Positions 1 to 7,810 of a stretch of DNA of 16,250 nucleotides are shown here, piece by piece (the first letter of the stretch is position 1; every line of letters begins with the position of its first letter). Origin of the DNA: Bacillota bacterium (GTDB lineage: Bacteria; Bacillota; DTU030; DUMP01). The stretch covers positions 1 through 16,250 of the forward strand of contig JAAYHG010000165.1 of assembly GCA_012735455.1 (NCBI GenBank), written 5' to 3'. Under the pieces are notes generated by a model that was given only the letters and a program-made list of their open reading frames with translations, ran no database searches and was not told the origin of the DNA. The translations under genes were made by a program, and so were the position numbers.

Positions 1-2100
1 CATCTTATGTTCTACACGGTCTCCCGGGCGCCAGCCCACAGTTTCCGTCTCCCCTGCAAAATCCACCTCCCTGGCGGCTAGCACCTCCCGCTTCTCCTTC
101 TTACGAACGGAGAGCCAAGCTGGCTTAGACGCCACTGGGTGGTCCTCCTGACCAGCACGCTGCACTTCCTGGATAAGGTCGCCCGGAATCTCAGCCAAAA
201 AACGCGAAGGAGTAGAATAGACAATGCGGCCATACACCTGGCGTTCCCGGGCATAGCTAAGGTAGAGGCGCTTCTTGGCCCGGGTAAGGCCGACGTAACA
301 AAGACGTCTTTCTTCTTCAAAGCTTGCGTCCCTGTCCAGAGAACGGCTGTGGGGGAAAAGCCCTTCCTCCAAACCAACCAAAAAAACCACGGGAAACTCT
401 AAACCTTTAGCACTGTGCAGTGTCATCAAAGTAACAGCCTCGGCACCAGCCTCGTAACTATCCTGGTCGGTAAAGAGGGCCACTGTAGCCAAAAACGCGG
501 GCAGAGATGTATCTTCACTGGTTTTGACAAAGCTCTCGGCCACTGCCAGGAACTCGTCCAGGTTCTCCAGCCGAGTCTGGGCCTCGGCCGTGGCATCGGT
601 TTCGTATTGTTGTCTATAACCAGTCTTGTCCAGCACCTGGGCTACTAGTTCTGTCAAGGGTACGTTTAGGGCCAGATCGCTCAGCTCAACAATCACCCGG
701 CCGAAGTCTACCAGTCCTGCCGTTGCCTTCTTGTTAACCCCTGCTATCTCTCCTGCCCTCAGGGCAGCGGCAACAGGTGTCAGCCCTTGCTCCCTGGCAA
801 AGGTAAGCAACCTGGCTAATGTTTGCGGCCCAATACCCCGCCGCGGCGTGTTGATAATTCGCTCCAGACTCACGGTATCAGCTGGATTCACCAGGAGGCG
901 CAGGTAAGCCAGGGTGTCTTTGATCTCCATACGTTCGTAGAAGCGCTGGCCCCCAACCATACGATAAGGCATCCGTTCTCGCAAGAAGGCCTCTTCTAAC
1001 AAGCGCGACTGAGCGTTGGTACGGTAGAGAACCGCACAATCCTTAAGGCAAAAGCCACGGCCTAACAGGTGCTGCACCTCCCGCACCACATAGCATGCCT
1101 CTTCCTCACCGCTGGCGGCCTCAAAGAGTCTAAGCTTGTCTCCTCGATCATTGGCGGTCCAGAGTCTTTTCTCCTTTTGTTTCACGTTATTCGCCACCAA
1201 GTGGTTGGCCGCGTCCAGTATGGTTTGCGTGGAACGATAGTTTTCCTCCAGCTTGATCACCCGGGCCCTGGGAAAATCGCGTTCGAACTCCAAAATATTG
1301 CGGATGTCCGCCCCGCGGAAACCATAAATGGACTGGTTGTCATCGCCCACCACAAATAGGTTTTGGTGTACTCCTGCCAGCTGCCGCACAAGGACGTACT
1401 GCACGTGATTAGTGTCTTGGTACTCATCCACCAGGATGTGGCGGAAACGCCCCTGCCACAGAGCGAGGGCATCCGGCCAACCAGAAAAGACCTCCACCGT
1501 TAGACTTAGCATATCGTCGTAATCCAAAGCATTGTTAGTCTTGAGTGCAGCTTGATAAGCACGATAGAGATCTGCCACCTTGTCCAAAAAAAAGCCGCTG
1601 TAGTCATGATCACCTTCCCGCAACCAGTAGCGGCTAAACTCGTCCGGCCCCACCAGTTCATTCTTAGCCCTGGAGACTAAAAACTGTACAGTACGCGGGT
1701 TATAAACCTTTTCGTCCAGGTTTGCTTCTTTCAGCACCCTACGTATCAGGTTCAACTGATCGTCCGTATCGTAAATGACAAAGCTGGCAGTGTAGCCCAA
1801 TCGGTGTATCTCCCGGCGCAAAATGCGCCCGCAGACAGCATGAAACGTCCCCAGCCAGATACCAGCAACCCTGGCACCTATTATACTCTCCACCCGTTCT
1901 TTCATCTCACTGGCCGCTTTATTGGTAAAGGTTATGGCCAGGATTTCCTCGGGCGCTATACCCTGTTCCAAGAGGTAAGCAATACGGTGGGTAAGTACGC
2001 GAGTCTTGCCACTCCCGGCCCCGGCTAAAATAAGTAAAGGGCCTTCCCCGTGCTCTACTGCAAGCCGTTGCTGCGGGTTAAGGCCTGCCATCAAGTCCAT
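1..2100 (-). CDS. pcrA: ATP-dependent DNA helicase PcrA (UvrD/Rep family), C-terminus outside window
   Basis: This is a superfamily 1A 3'-5' DNA helicase acting in the cytoplasm in DNA repair, rolling-circle replication and removal of RecA filaments. The 700 codons present read without interruption. Visible motifs are Walker A AGAGSGKT (residues 26-33), the DEYQDT Walker B box near 222-228, QSIYGFRG of motif III near 255, LEENYRST of motif IV, the HSAKGLEF motif V region, and CYVGLTRAKKR of motif VI near 600. The last visible residues (WRPGDRVEHK) match the start of the C-terminal Tudor-like domain that contacts RNA polymerase. About 40 residues are therefore missing beyond the left edge. The ATG at 2098-2100 has a GGAGG at 2108-2112 with 7 nt spacing. 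The gene diverges from luxS across a 201-bp gap. A weak promoter-like pair (TTGGTG/TACTAA at 2191-2217) has only a 15-nt spacer and is not convincing. In relatives ligA often follows pcrA, but that cannot be seen here. Confidence 0.96.
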   Translation of the reverse strand, partial: MDLMAGLNPQQRLAVEHGEGPLLILAGAGSGKTRVLTHRIAYLLEQGIAPEEILAITFTNKAASEMKERVESIIGARVAGIWLGTFHAVCGRILRREIHRLGYTASFVIYDTDDQLNLIRRVLKEANLDEKVYNPRTVQFLVSRAKNELVGPDEFSRYWLREGDHDYSGFFLDKVADLYRAYQAALKTNNALDYDDMLSLTVEVFSGWPDALALWQGRFRHILVDEYQDTNHVQYVLVRQLAGVHQNLFVVGDDNQSIYGFRGADIRNILEFERDFPRARVIKLEENYRSTQTILDAANHLVANNVKQKEKRLWTANDRGDKLRLFEAASGEEEACYVVREVQHLLGRGFCLKDCAVLYRTNAQSRLLEEAFLRERMPYRMVGGQRFYERMEIKDTLAYLRLLVNPADTVSLERIINTPRRGIGPQTLARLLTFAREQGLTPVAAALRAGEIAGVNKKATAGLVDFGRVIVELSDLALNVPLTELVAQVLDKTGYRQQYETDATAEAQTRLENLDEFLAVAESFVKTSEDTSLPAFLATVALFTDQDSYEAGAEAVTLMTLHSAKGLEFPVVFLVGLEEGLFPHSRSLDRDASFEEERRLCYVGLTRAKKRLYLSYARERQVYGRIVYSTPSRFLAEIPGDLIQEVQRAGQEDHPVASKPAWLSVRKKEKREVLAAREVDFAGETETVGWRPGDRVEHKM

Positions 2101-2301
2101 CTTAAATCCTCCAGTTTTACCCATACAAGCATTGTTTCACAGAAAAAGGATTTCGACACCATGAGTTCCTTTTCCTGTTTGGCCTACACATTAGTATTTC
2201 CTCTTTGCCTACACCAACCACAGAGGTACGCGCATTGAATTGCATGCACAACTGCGGTTCATGAGGTATGATAATGGTAGACGCAGAATGGAGGTCTGGC
2301 A

Positions 2302-2772
2302 ATGCAAGAATACAAAGTAGAGTCATTTAACCTGGACCATACCAAGGTTGTCGCCCCTTATATCCGCGTGGCAGATCGAAAAGAGTGGCAAGGAGTCACT
2401 GTAACCAAATTTGACATCAGGTTTACTCAACCTAACAAGGAATTCTTAGATCCTGCTGCCATCCATAGTCTAGAACACCTCCTGGCCGAAGAACTTCGGC
2501 ACCAGGTGGACAACATTATCGATCTTTCGCCTATGGGTTGTAGAACCGGATTCTATCTAACTGTCTTCGGGAAACACGACCCCGAATGGGCTGAGCACAC
2601 TCTGCGCAAGGCATTGGAGGAGGCTTTGCTTTCAAGGGAGATACCTGCCAAAAACGAAACCCAATGCGGCAATGCGGCCCTCCACAACTTAGAAGGAGCC
2701 AGGAAAGCAATCAAGGAGTTCATAGCACATAGCAGGACAAAACTCCTTGACCCCTTTGGCAACGGCTCTTAG
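2302..2772 (+). CDS. luxS: S-ribosylhomocysteine lyase LuxS
   Basis: LuxS cleaves S-ribosylhomocysteine to homocysteine and DPD, the precursor of autoinducer-2. It serves the activated methyl cycle and, in some species, quorum sensing. The 156-residue protein has the family's usual length. It carries the metal-binding HxxEH motif (His55, Glu58, His59), the catalytic cysteine in PMGC (Cys80), and the third metal ligand Cys122 in ETQCGN, so it should be active. The start is fixed by GGAGG at 2290-2294, 7 nt before the ATG. A TATGAT -10-like element lies at 2267-2272 without a clear -35. The gene stands alone: no nucleosidase (pfs/mtnN) or methionine-cycle gene is adjacent. It converges on the yerC-like gene, with a shared hairpin at 2791-2812. 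The 201-bp region upstream holds no other gene that I can support. Confidence 0.97.
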   Translation: MQEYKVESFNLDHTKVVAPYIRVADRKEWQGVTVTKFDIRFTQPNKEFLDPAAIHSLEHLLAEELRHQVDNIIDLSPMGCRTGFYLTVFGKHDPEWAEHTLRKALEEALLSREIPAKNETQCGNAALHNLEGARKAIKEFIAHSRTKLLDPFGNGS

Positions 2773-2790
2773 ACCTCTCCGTCTTAAACA

Positions 2791-2812
2791 AAAACGCCCT
2801 CACGGGCGTTTT
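2791..2812. terminator. Bidirectional hairpin between luxS and the yerC-like gene
   Basis: A 9-bp perfect stem, AAAACGCCC (2791-2799) and GGGCGTTTT (2804-2812), closes a TCAC loop. The A/T ends provide a short U-tract in either direction, so it can terminate luxS from the left and the yerC-like gene from the right. Its right end overlaps the stop codon of the yerC-like gene by two bases. Confidence 0.8.
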
Positions 2813-3140
2813 ACTCTTGGGGCGGTGGTAGCGGTGGTAAGTCTCCCCTCTCCTCTAAACGGTCTAGAATCAGCTTGTAGCCATCCGCTCCGTAATTAAG
2901 GAATTTCTTTACCCTGCTGATGGTGGCAGTACTCATGCCTGTCCGGGCGGTAATGTGCTCGTAAGTATAGCCAGCGCGCAGCATCCGCGCCGCCTCCAAA
3001 CGTTGAGCCAAGGCCTGAATCTCGCCAATGGTGCAGATGTCTTCTAATAAGCGAGCACTCTCCTCCGGTGTTTCCAAAGCCGCAAAGGCCAGGCACAGCT
3101 GGTCGGTAAGTTCATCTCGCCACTTTGGTTCGTAAGCCAT
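2811..3140 (-). CDS. YerC/YecD family TrpR-related DNA-binding protein
   Basis: This small protein of about 109 residues belongs to the Trp-repressor-like superfamily in the YerC/YecD branch of Firmicutes. It is expected to be a cytoplasmic DNA-binding regulator, but its targets are not well established. The TrpR-like core is clear: an acidic N-terminal helix region, then CTIGEIQALAQRLEAARML, then the helix-turn-helix ITARTGMSTATISRVKKF and the family signature LNYGADGYKLILDRL. The C-terminus ends in a short proline-rich tail. I prefer the ATG at 3138-3140, because the G-rich Shine-Dalgarno stretch just upstream is spaced properly for it. The GTG at 3147-3149 would abut that stretch directly. 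spoVB lies about 97 bp upstream on the same strand, so the gene may be read from its own promoter or as the tail of that transcript. Real tryptophan regulation should not be assumed. Confidence 0.9.
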   Translation of the reverse strand: MAYEPKWRDELTDQLCLAFAALETPEESARLLEDICTIGEIQALAQRLEAARMLRAGYTYEHITARTGMSTATISRVKKFLNYGADGYKLILDRLEERGDLPPLPPPQE

Positions 3141-3237
3141 CTGGCCCACCCCCCCAGCGCAGTTCGCTTTTTGTTTTTAATAAAGCATTTCGCTAAAAGG
3201 ACTTTAATTCCTTCTAGCTGCAACATTTATTTCCTAC

Positions 3238-4755
3238 TCAGCGGGGGCGTATAAGCCAAGCTTCAGGGAACAGCATCCCTAGAAGCAGCGCTAACACCCC
3301 ATAAACTGCGGCCCCGGCAGCTACTGCTCCTAGAGTCGCTACCGCTAGGGGCCAACCGCAGTCAAGGACCCAGGACAGCACAAACCTGACAACAGGAAAC
3401 ATGATGCTAGCAGCTACAGTCGGGAAGAAAAAAAAGCTGGCACGGAGACTCCCCGGTATTTTCTGGATCAAAGGAATTAGTATCAAGACAGCGGCCAACG
3501 AAAAACCCAGGGCTGTCCCTAAAGCAGCACCCCGGATATTAAGCAGCGGCAGGGCGCTCAAGTGGTAGTCTAAGACCGCATTTAACAGACCTCCGCAGAA
3601 GATGGCCAGCACTGCCCACCTACCCAATCCCATACTGTGTAACAGAGCGCTGCCGGTTTCCATAAGGCAAAGACCTATGGTACCAAAAGCAAGGTAGCGC
3701 AGCGGCACTGCCGCTTCAAGAGAGTTGAAAAGTACCAAACAAATCTCTTCTGGTAGGGCATACAGCCCAGCCACTGCCGGAATCGCTACTGCCAGGGTGA
3801 GGCTCAAGGCCTGCCGAACACGCCGGGTGGCCTGCAACTGGTCACCTTGGGCCAGGGCTCCAGCAATGGAAGGCACCAAGGCTGTAGCCAGGGCAGCGGT
3901 AGCCACTGTAGGGATACCTACCAAGGACATGGCCATCCCCGCATGGTGCCCAAAAAGAGCTGTGGCTGTGCGCATGGGAATTCCTCCGGCCTGCAACCGA
4001 AGCGGAACAATGGCAGCGTCCACCATTTGCATGACCGGCATGATAAACGACCCCAACATCACGGGTAGAGACACAGAGCAAAGTTGTCTGGCTGATACAT
4101 ACCAGTCACCGGAACCCACCCCCTGGGACAGCCGCGGCTTGCACCGCTGCTGCCACTCCAGGAAAAGGACCACACTGGCGGCACCACCAGCCGCTCCCGC
4201 CGTGGCTCCGGCTGCGGCATACTCCAACCCTAAGGGGAGCATAAGGTGGGCCAGCAAAAGCATGGTGGCAACCCGGCAAACCTGTTCTAACGCCTGGCCT
4301 TGGGCCAATACCGAAAGCATCTGCCGCCCCTGGAAGTAACCCTTGAGACTCCCTTCCACCGCCACCAAGAACACCGCCGGTGCCAGGGCCCGCAGGGGCA
4401 GTTCAGCCCGGGGGTCACCCAGGAGCTTTGTGGCCAACAAAGGTGCAGCCCCAAAAAGGAGGACTGCCAAGATCAGCCCCTGCAGGATAAGGAGTTGACG
4501 GCCGATGGCATAGATGCGCCAAGCCTTGTCCTCTCGTCTTAGGGCAAGTTGTTCTGCCATGAAACGAGCAATAGCCAAGGGTAGTCCACCGCTGGCCAAA
4601 ATGACAGCCACACCGAAAACAGGATAGGCCATCTGATACAAACCTATTCCTTCCGCTCCCAAGAGGTAGCTTAACGGTACGCGATAGAAGACCCCAATGA
4701 ATTTTGTAAGTGCTCCGGAAATTAGAAGCACAAGAACGCCCTGCGCCAGGGACAA
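3238..4755 (-). CDS. spoVB: Stage V sporulation protein B-like flippase (MOP/MATE-fold, MurJ-related)
   Basis: This 505-residue polytopic membrane protein of the polysaccharide-transport (MOP) superfamily is close to the usual length of SpoVB (about 518). Proteins of this family flip lipid-linked sugars, and SpoVB is needed for spore cortex peptidoglycan. The N-terminus is typical: a hydrophobic helix, then KFIGVFYRVPLSYLLGAEGIG, then LYQMAYPVFG. About 14 hydrophobic segments follow, separated by basic loops such as RQALSLT. The start is a TTG at 4753-4755, and the complement reads GGAGGGGGG a short way upstream (CCTCC at 4768-4772). The next gene upstream is a YhcN/YlaJ spore lipoprotein, which supports a sporulation role over a vegetative lipid II flippase. 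MurJ-like or O-antigen-flippase activity cannot be excluded from sequence alone. Confidence 0.88.
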   Translation of the reverse strand: MSLAQGVLVLLISGALTKFIGVFYRVPLSYLLGAEGIGLYQMAYPVFGVAVILASGGLPLAIARFMAEQLALRREDKAWRIYAIGRQLLILQGLILAVLLFGAAPLLATKLLGDPRAELPLRALAPAVFLVAVEGSLKGYFQGRQMLSVLAQGQALEQVCRVATMLLLAHLMLPLGLEYAAAGATAGAAGGAASVVLFLEWQQRCKPRLSQGVGSGDWYVSARQLCSVSLPVMLGSFIMPVMQMVDAAIVPLRLQAGGIPMRTATALFGHHAGMAMSLVGIPTVATAALATALVPSIAGALAQGDQLQATRRVRQALSLTLAVAIPAVAGLYALPEEICLVLFNSLEAAVPLRYLAFGTIGLCLMETGSALLHSMGLGRWAVLAIFCGGLLNAVLDYHLSALPLLNIRGAALGTALGFSLAAVLILIPLIQKIPGSLRASFFFFPTVAASIMFPVVRFVLSWVLDCGWPLAVATLGAVAAGAAVYGVLALLLGMLFPEAWLIRPR

Positions 4756-4801
4756 GGTCTCTGCCCCCCTCCACGCTTCCTCTGGTGATTCTTACGCAGC
4801 G

Positions 4802-4855
4802 GGAGGGTGTATTATGTACCCTCCGCCCTGGCGTCACCAGTATATGGGCGGAGGG
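4802..4855. repeat. Overlapping, mutually exclusive inverted repeats between the lipoprotein gene and spoVB
   Basis: A 10-bp perfect stem, CCCTCCGCCC (4819-4828) and GGGCGGAGGG (4846-4855), encloses a 17-nt loop that itself contains CTGG/CCAG. A second 7-bp stem, GGAGGGT (4802-4808) and ACCCTCC (4818-4824), uses the same CCCTCC strand, so only one can form at a time. No U-tract follows on the minus strand, so this is not a standard terminator. It lies about 50 bp upstream of the spoVB start. Confidence 0.6.
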
Positions 4856-4883
4856 ATGGCGGATAGGTTATTACAAGGTGAAC

Positions 4884-5423
4884 TTATTTCACTCCCGGGG
4901 CCATGCGCTTCATCAGATCGTTTAGATCCTCGGTAAAAGTCTTGACCGGTTTTCCTTCCTTTACTCCCTCAGCAATTTGGCGCACGCGAGCAACAGTGGC
5001 ATCATCTGTGGCTACAGCCACGTTCTTGATCCGCGGGTCAGCACGACGGACACGACTGCTGATGTCATTCTTTAACCCGGCAGCATCATCCTGGCCCCGC
5101 GGAGCATCGCTCTCCAGCTCCACACCCACCAGGGCAGTGTTACCTGAGAGAGCAACCCAGGCTCGTTTTACGCCTGCTACACTGGCTGCTTCACGGGCCA
5201 ACTTGTCCTGGAGCGCCGCAACCTCCTTGGTTTCGGTCGGCATGGGCTCGTTGGCATTTGGCCCTTGTGGTGGAGGAGCCGTGCGTATTGGAGTGGGGCG
5301 CTCCGGCTGTGGAGTTCTGTCCGGCAAAGGCTTACGTTGGGCGGTTCGACAGCCGGTAAGGACCACCGCTAAGATTAACACTAACAACCCAACCAACACA
5401 CAGGCAAGAGTCTTTTTTTGCAT
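4884..5423 (-). CDS. YhcN/YlaJ family sporulation lipoprotein
   Basis: This 179-residue exported lipoprotein has a basic N-terminus, a hydrophobic stretch (about residues 6-22) and a lipobox LTGC with the acylated cysteine at residue 25. A proline-rich linker (about 30-62) follows, then a C-terminal domain typical of Spore_YhcN_YlaJ proteins. That domain includes AREAASVAGVKRAWVALSG, a VGVEL strand, and DPRIKNVAVATD. Family members sit in the inner spore membrane or forespore, and their molecular role is not well defined. The ATG start is strongly supported by GGAGGAGGTG (complement of 5431-5440) with 7 nt spacing. A candidate forespore promoter lies at 5449-5479. The next gene on this strand, spoVB, is 128 bp away, so the two may form a sporulation transcription unit. 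Confidence 0.85.
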   Translation of the reverse strand: MQKKTLACVLVGLLVLILAVVLTGCRTAQRKPLPDRTPQPERPTPIRTAPPPQGPNANEPMPTETKEVAALQDKLAREAASVAGVKRAWVALSGNTALVGVELESDAPRGQDDAAGLKNDISSRVRRADPRIKNVAVATDDATVARVRQIAEGVKEGKPVKTFTEDLNDLMKRMAPGVK

Positions 5424-5448
5424 AGTTTTTCACCTCCTCCCTCACACT

Positions 5449-5479
5449 TAGTATCGTAAGCAGGAACTTCAACTATCCA
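5449..5479 (-). promoter_or_regulatory. Candidate sigma-G/sigma-F-like promoter of the YhcN/YlaJ gene
   Basis: On the minus strand TGGATA (5474-5479) and GATACTA (5449-5455) are separated by 18 nt. This is close to the Bacillus sigma-G pattern (TGMATA, 17-18 nt, CATWNTA), and the Shine-Dalgarno follows just downstream. I see no sigma-A pair here. The match is by eye only. Confidence 0.35.
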
Positions 5480-5506
5480 AAAAAAAGATCCCAGGACTGG
5501 CCTGGG
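5479..5506 (-). terminator. Rho-independent terminator of the decarboxylase gene
   Basis: On the minus strand a CCCAGG/CCTGGG stem (5490-5506) with a 5-nt loop is followed by GAT and a run of eight U (A-run at 5479-5486). It begins 1 nt after the decarboxylase stop codon. This closes the decarboxylase unit and separates it from the lipoprotein gene. Confidence 0.82.
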
Positions 5507-5507
5507 T

Positions 5508-6971
5508 TTACTCCTTGACCACGCGCAGGCGTGTTAACCCACCGTCCTGGGGCCCTTGGATACGATAACCATTTTCTTTCATAAATTCAATATGCTCTAT
5601 GATCTCCGGTGTAACCTCTTCACCCGGACAAAGGATGGGAATGCCAGGAGGATAACAGGTGACTGTCTCCATGCTAATGCGTCCTTTGGCAGCCACCAAA
5701 GGAACAGTATCCGCTGGAGCAAAAAAAGCCTCCCGCGGGGTAATTACTTGCCGTGGTATAGGTGGCAAAGCATCGACACCAATTTGCCGCACCGCCCGAG
5801 CAGTATTTTCGCGCACCAGCTCCGCTAGAGCTTTAAGTAGGCGCTCTACATCTTCCTCTGTGGTGCCGGGGCCAACGATGAAAAGTACGTTATAAAGATC
5901 CGACAGCTCCACCTGTATACCGTGCTCATAACGCAGATAGAGTTCTGCCTGTTGTCCCGTAATTCCGAGACCCTTAACACTCACCGTTACCTTCGTAAGG
6001 TCCAAGTCCACTGCCCCCGCCCGCGAACAGTATTCACGCCCAAAGGTGGTCAAGCCGGGTAACCGTCGCACACCGTTGCGCAGTCGTTCCGCCAGCTCCA
6101 GGGTACGCGTCAGTATGGCCCTACCATCCCGCACCATCTGCTGTCGGGCCAGATCTAGTGAGGCCATGAGCAGATAAGAAGCGCTGGTACTTAGGATAAC
6201 CCCTAACACCGCCCGTAGACGCCCACGGTCGACGCGCTCACCCTTCACGTGCAGCCATGAGCTTTGCGTTAGACTGCAGAGGATTTTGTGTGCACCCTGG
6301 GCGCAGGCGTCTACTCCCTGACGGAGAGCCCCGGGCGGGAGGTCTTCATGGAAATAAAAATGCGGACCGTGAGCCTCATCAATGAGTAAGGGCAGACCAC
6401 GCTTGTGTACCAAAGCAGCTATAGCTGCCAAATCGGATGTCACACCATAATAAGTGGGACTAATGAGAAGGACCGCTTTGGCTTTAGGATGGGCGACCAA
6501 GGCCTCCTCCACTTTTTCGGGAGTTACACCTAGAGCAATACCCTGTTCGCGATCCACCTCTGGAGTAACGAAGACAGGACGTGCACCGCTCAAGATCACT
6601 CCAGAAACCATGGACTTGTGCATGTTGCGCGGTACTATGATTTCCTCACCTGGTCCCACGGTTCCCAGGATTAGCGCCTGCAGACCGGACGAGGTTCCGT
6701 TAATGAGAAAATAACTGGCATCGGCACCAAAGGCACGCGCCAAAAGTTCTTCAGCTTCCCGGATGACACCAGTGGGCTGCAGCAGATCATCCAGGCCCTC
6801 CACACCGGTGATATCCAGTTCAAACGCCCTTCGGCCCAAGATAGCCAGGGCCTCCGGAGAGGCACCTGTCCCGCCCTTGTGTCCTGGCATATGAAAGCGT
6901 GTTACCTTATCCTTGGCGTAGCGGGCAACAGCCTCGGCCAAGGGTGCCTGTCCAAGATCGGTCATTACCAT
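5508..6971 (-). CDS. PLP-dependent Orn/Lys/Arg decarboxylase (SpeA/YaaO type)
   Basis: This 487-residue cytoplasmic enzyme belongs to the fold-type I Orn/Lys/Arg decarboxylase family and matches the short Bacillus forms SpeA and YaaO (about 480-490 aa). It should decarboxylate arginine, lysine or ornithine to the corresponding amine for polyamine supply. Visible features are the N-terminal FHMPGHKGG motif (about 26-34), LINGTSSGLQALI near 89-101, His118 in RNMHKS, the PLP-contacting IDEAHG (Asp198), and the Schiff-base lysine in GAHKILCSLTQ (Lys229). The C-terminal domain has the usual PPGIPILCPGEE motif. The ATG at 6969-6971 has AGGGGTGA shortly upstream. The gap to the CofE-like gene upstream is only 13 nt, so they form an operon, and a terminator follows directly. 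The substrate cannot be read from the sequence, although arginine decarboxylase is the commonest annotation for this length class. Confidence 0.92.
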   Translation of the reverse strand: MVMTDLGQAPLAEAVARYAKDKVTRFHMPGHKGGTGASPEALAILGRRAFELDITGVEGLDDLLQPTGVIREAEELLARAFGADASYFLINGTSSGLQALILGTVGPGEEIIVPRNMHKSMVSGVILSGARPVFVTPEVDREQGIALGVTPEKVEEALVAHPKAKAVLLISPTYYGVTSDLAAIAALVHKRGLPLLIDEAHGPHFYFHEDLPPGALRQGVDACAQGAHKILCSLTQSSWLHVKGERVDRGRLRAVLGVILSTSASYLLMASLDLARQQMVRDGRAILTRTLELAERLRNGVRRLPGLTTFGREYCSRAGAVDLDLTKVTVSVKGLGITGQQAELYLRYEHGIQVELSDLYNVLFIVGPGTTEEDVERLLKALAELVRENTARAVRQIGVDALPPIPRQVITPREAFFAPADTVPLVAAKGRISMETVTCYPPGIPILCPGEEVTPEIIEHIEFMKENGYRIQGPQDGGLTRLRVVKE

Positions 6972-6984
6972 CTTTTCACCCCTC

Positions 6985-7620
6985 TTACGCCACCCGGCGG
7001 TAGTCCTTGATCACCGTTAGCGGTGTCTGCTGTTCGTAATTGCCTGCCGGATTATCTATTAGAAGTGACCTCACAAGGCGGCGCATCACACCCCGCGACG
7101 CCCCCACCACATCCACTTTGCCCAAGTCGTTGGCATCAACAATAACCGTATCCACACCCATGCGCTCGGCCACATCCTGCGCCACCTTGTCCGCTTCTAG
7201 TGGACCGAGCACGATGTGGGCGTGATAGGGGGGCATTGTACCGGCCACATCGTCAATGAGCGCCGCAGGCATCCCAGCAACGCGATAAAAGAATCCGGGC
7301 AGCTTAAGCAGCCGGCCCACTGCACCAGCAGCAGCTGCCAAGAGGATTCGCCAGGTACCCACATCCCTCATGGCCAGTTGCATGGTGGCGGGCGACGTCA
7401 AGCTACCGTGCCGCTTGGTAAAGCGGCAAAGAAACCGGGCCAATCGCCCAGCTTTTACGTCTTCGGGGCGCACAAACCGTCCCTGAGCAATTGCCACCAC
7501 GCTCTCGGCGATAACAATCAGATCACCAGGAACAGCCACTCGGCGTGCATAGCGCTCCACGACCTCTACTATATCATCTTTTTCGGTAATAAGGTGAGTA
7601 CGCAGAGGGATTTTTACCAC
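6985..7620 (-). CDS. CofE-like protein (F420-0:gamma-glutamyl ligase family, divergent)
   Basis: This protein of about 211 residues resembles the COG1478/F420_ligase family, whose archetype CofE adds glutamate to coenzyme F420-0 using GTP. The N-terminal half shows the typical GDLIVIAESVVAIAQGR segment. The middle shows HIVLGPLEADKVAQDVAERM, and then VDTVIVDANDLGKVDVVG replaces the usual DTxGRxxR region. No other F420 biosynthesis gene is in the window, and in many Firmicutes such proteins occur without F420 synthesis, so the reaction is unknown. I place the start at GTG 7618-7620, because AGGAGGTGA lies 5 nt upstream. The GTG at 7627-7629 would overlap that site. The tight 13-nt junction with the decarboxylase gene suggests a linked role. 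Confidence 0.72.
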   Translation of the reverse strand: MVKIPLRTHLITEKDDIVEVVERYARRVAVPGDLIVIAESVVAIAQGRFVRPEDVKAGRLARFLCRFTKRHGSLTSPATMQLAMRDVGTWRILLAAAAGAVGRLLKLPGFFYRVAGMPAALIDDVAGTMPPYHAHIVLGPLEADKVAQDVAERMGVDTVIVDANDLGKVDVVGASRGVMRRLVRSLLIDNPAGNYEQQTPLTVIKDYRRVA

Positions 7621-7757
7621 TGCTTTCACCTCCTCCTTTTCGCATGCTATGATGAATCTCCTTTTTTGGTGCTTGATTAATTTATGTACGGCAACAATTG
7701 GAGTGCCTGACCACTAGAACGCTGTTTCCGACTTAGTGTTGGAAACTAGGCTTTTGC

Positions 7758-7800
7758 AGTCAGAAAGCGTTTGGCCGAAAACGCCAAACGCTTTCTGACT
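7758..7800. repeat. 18-bp perfect inverted repeat 3' of glnA
   Basis: Arms at 7758-7775 and 7783-7800 are perfectly complementary (AGTCAGAAAGCGTTTGGC and its reverse complement) around the 7-nt loop CGAAAAC. The repeat starts 10 nt past the glnA stop, so it is probably in the 3' end of the glnA transcript and may act as a terminator or 3' stabiliser. No U-tract follows on either strand, and the stem is unusually long for a simple terminator. Confidence 0.75.
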
Positions 7801-7810
7801 TGCATAACGT

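Noticed and set aside
2101..2301. Possible small RNA or riboswitch in the pcrA-luxS gap
   Set aside because: There are no strong stems, no SAM-riboswitch-like architecture and no terminator. Only weak promoter-like hexamers are seen.
3725..4339. A 204-codon plus-strand open frame
   Set aside because: It lies wholly antisense to the spoVB gene. The product is a low-complexity mix rich in Arg, Ala and Thr with no recognisable domain, as expected for a shadow frame in G/C-rich coding sequence.
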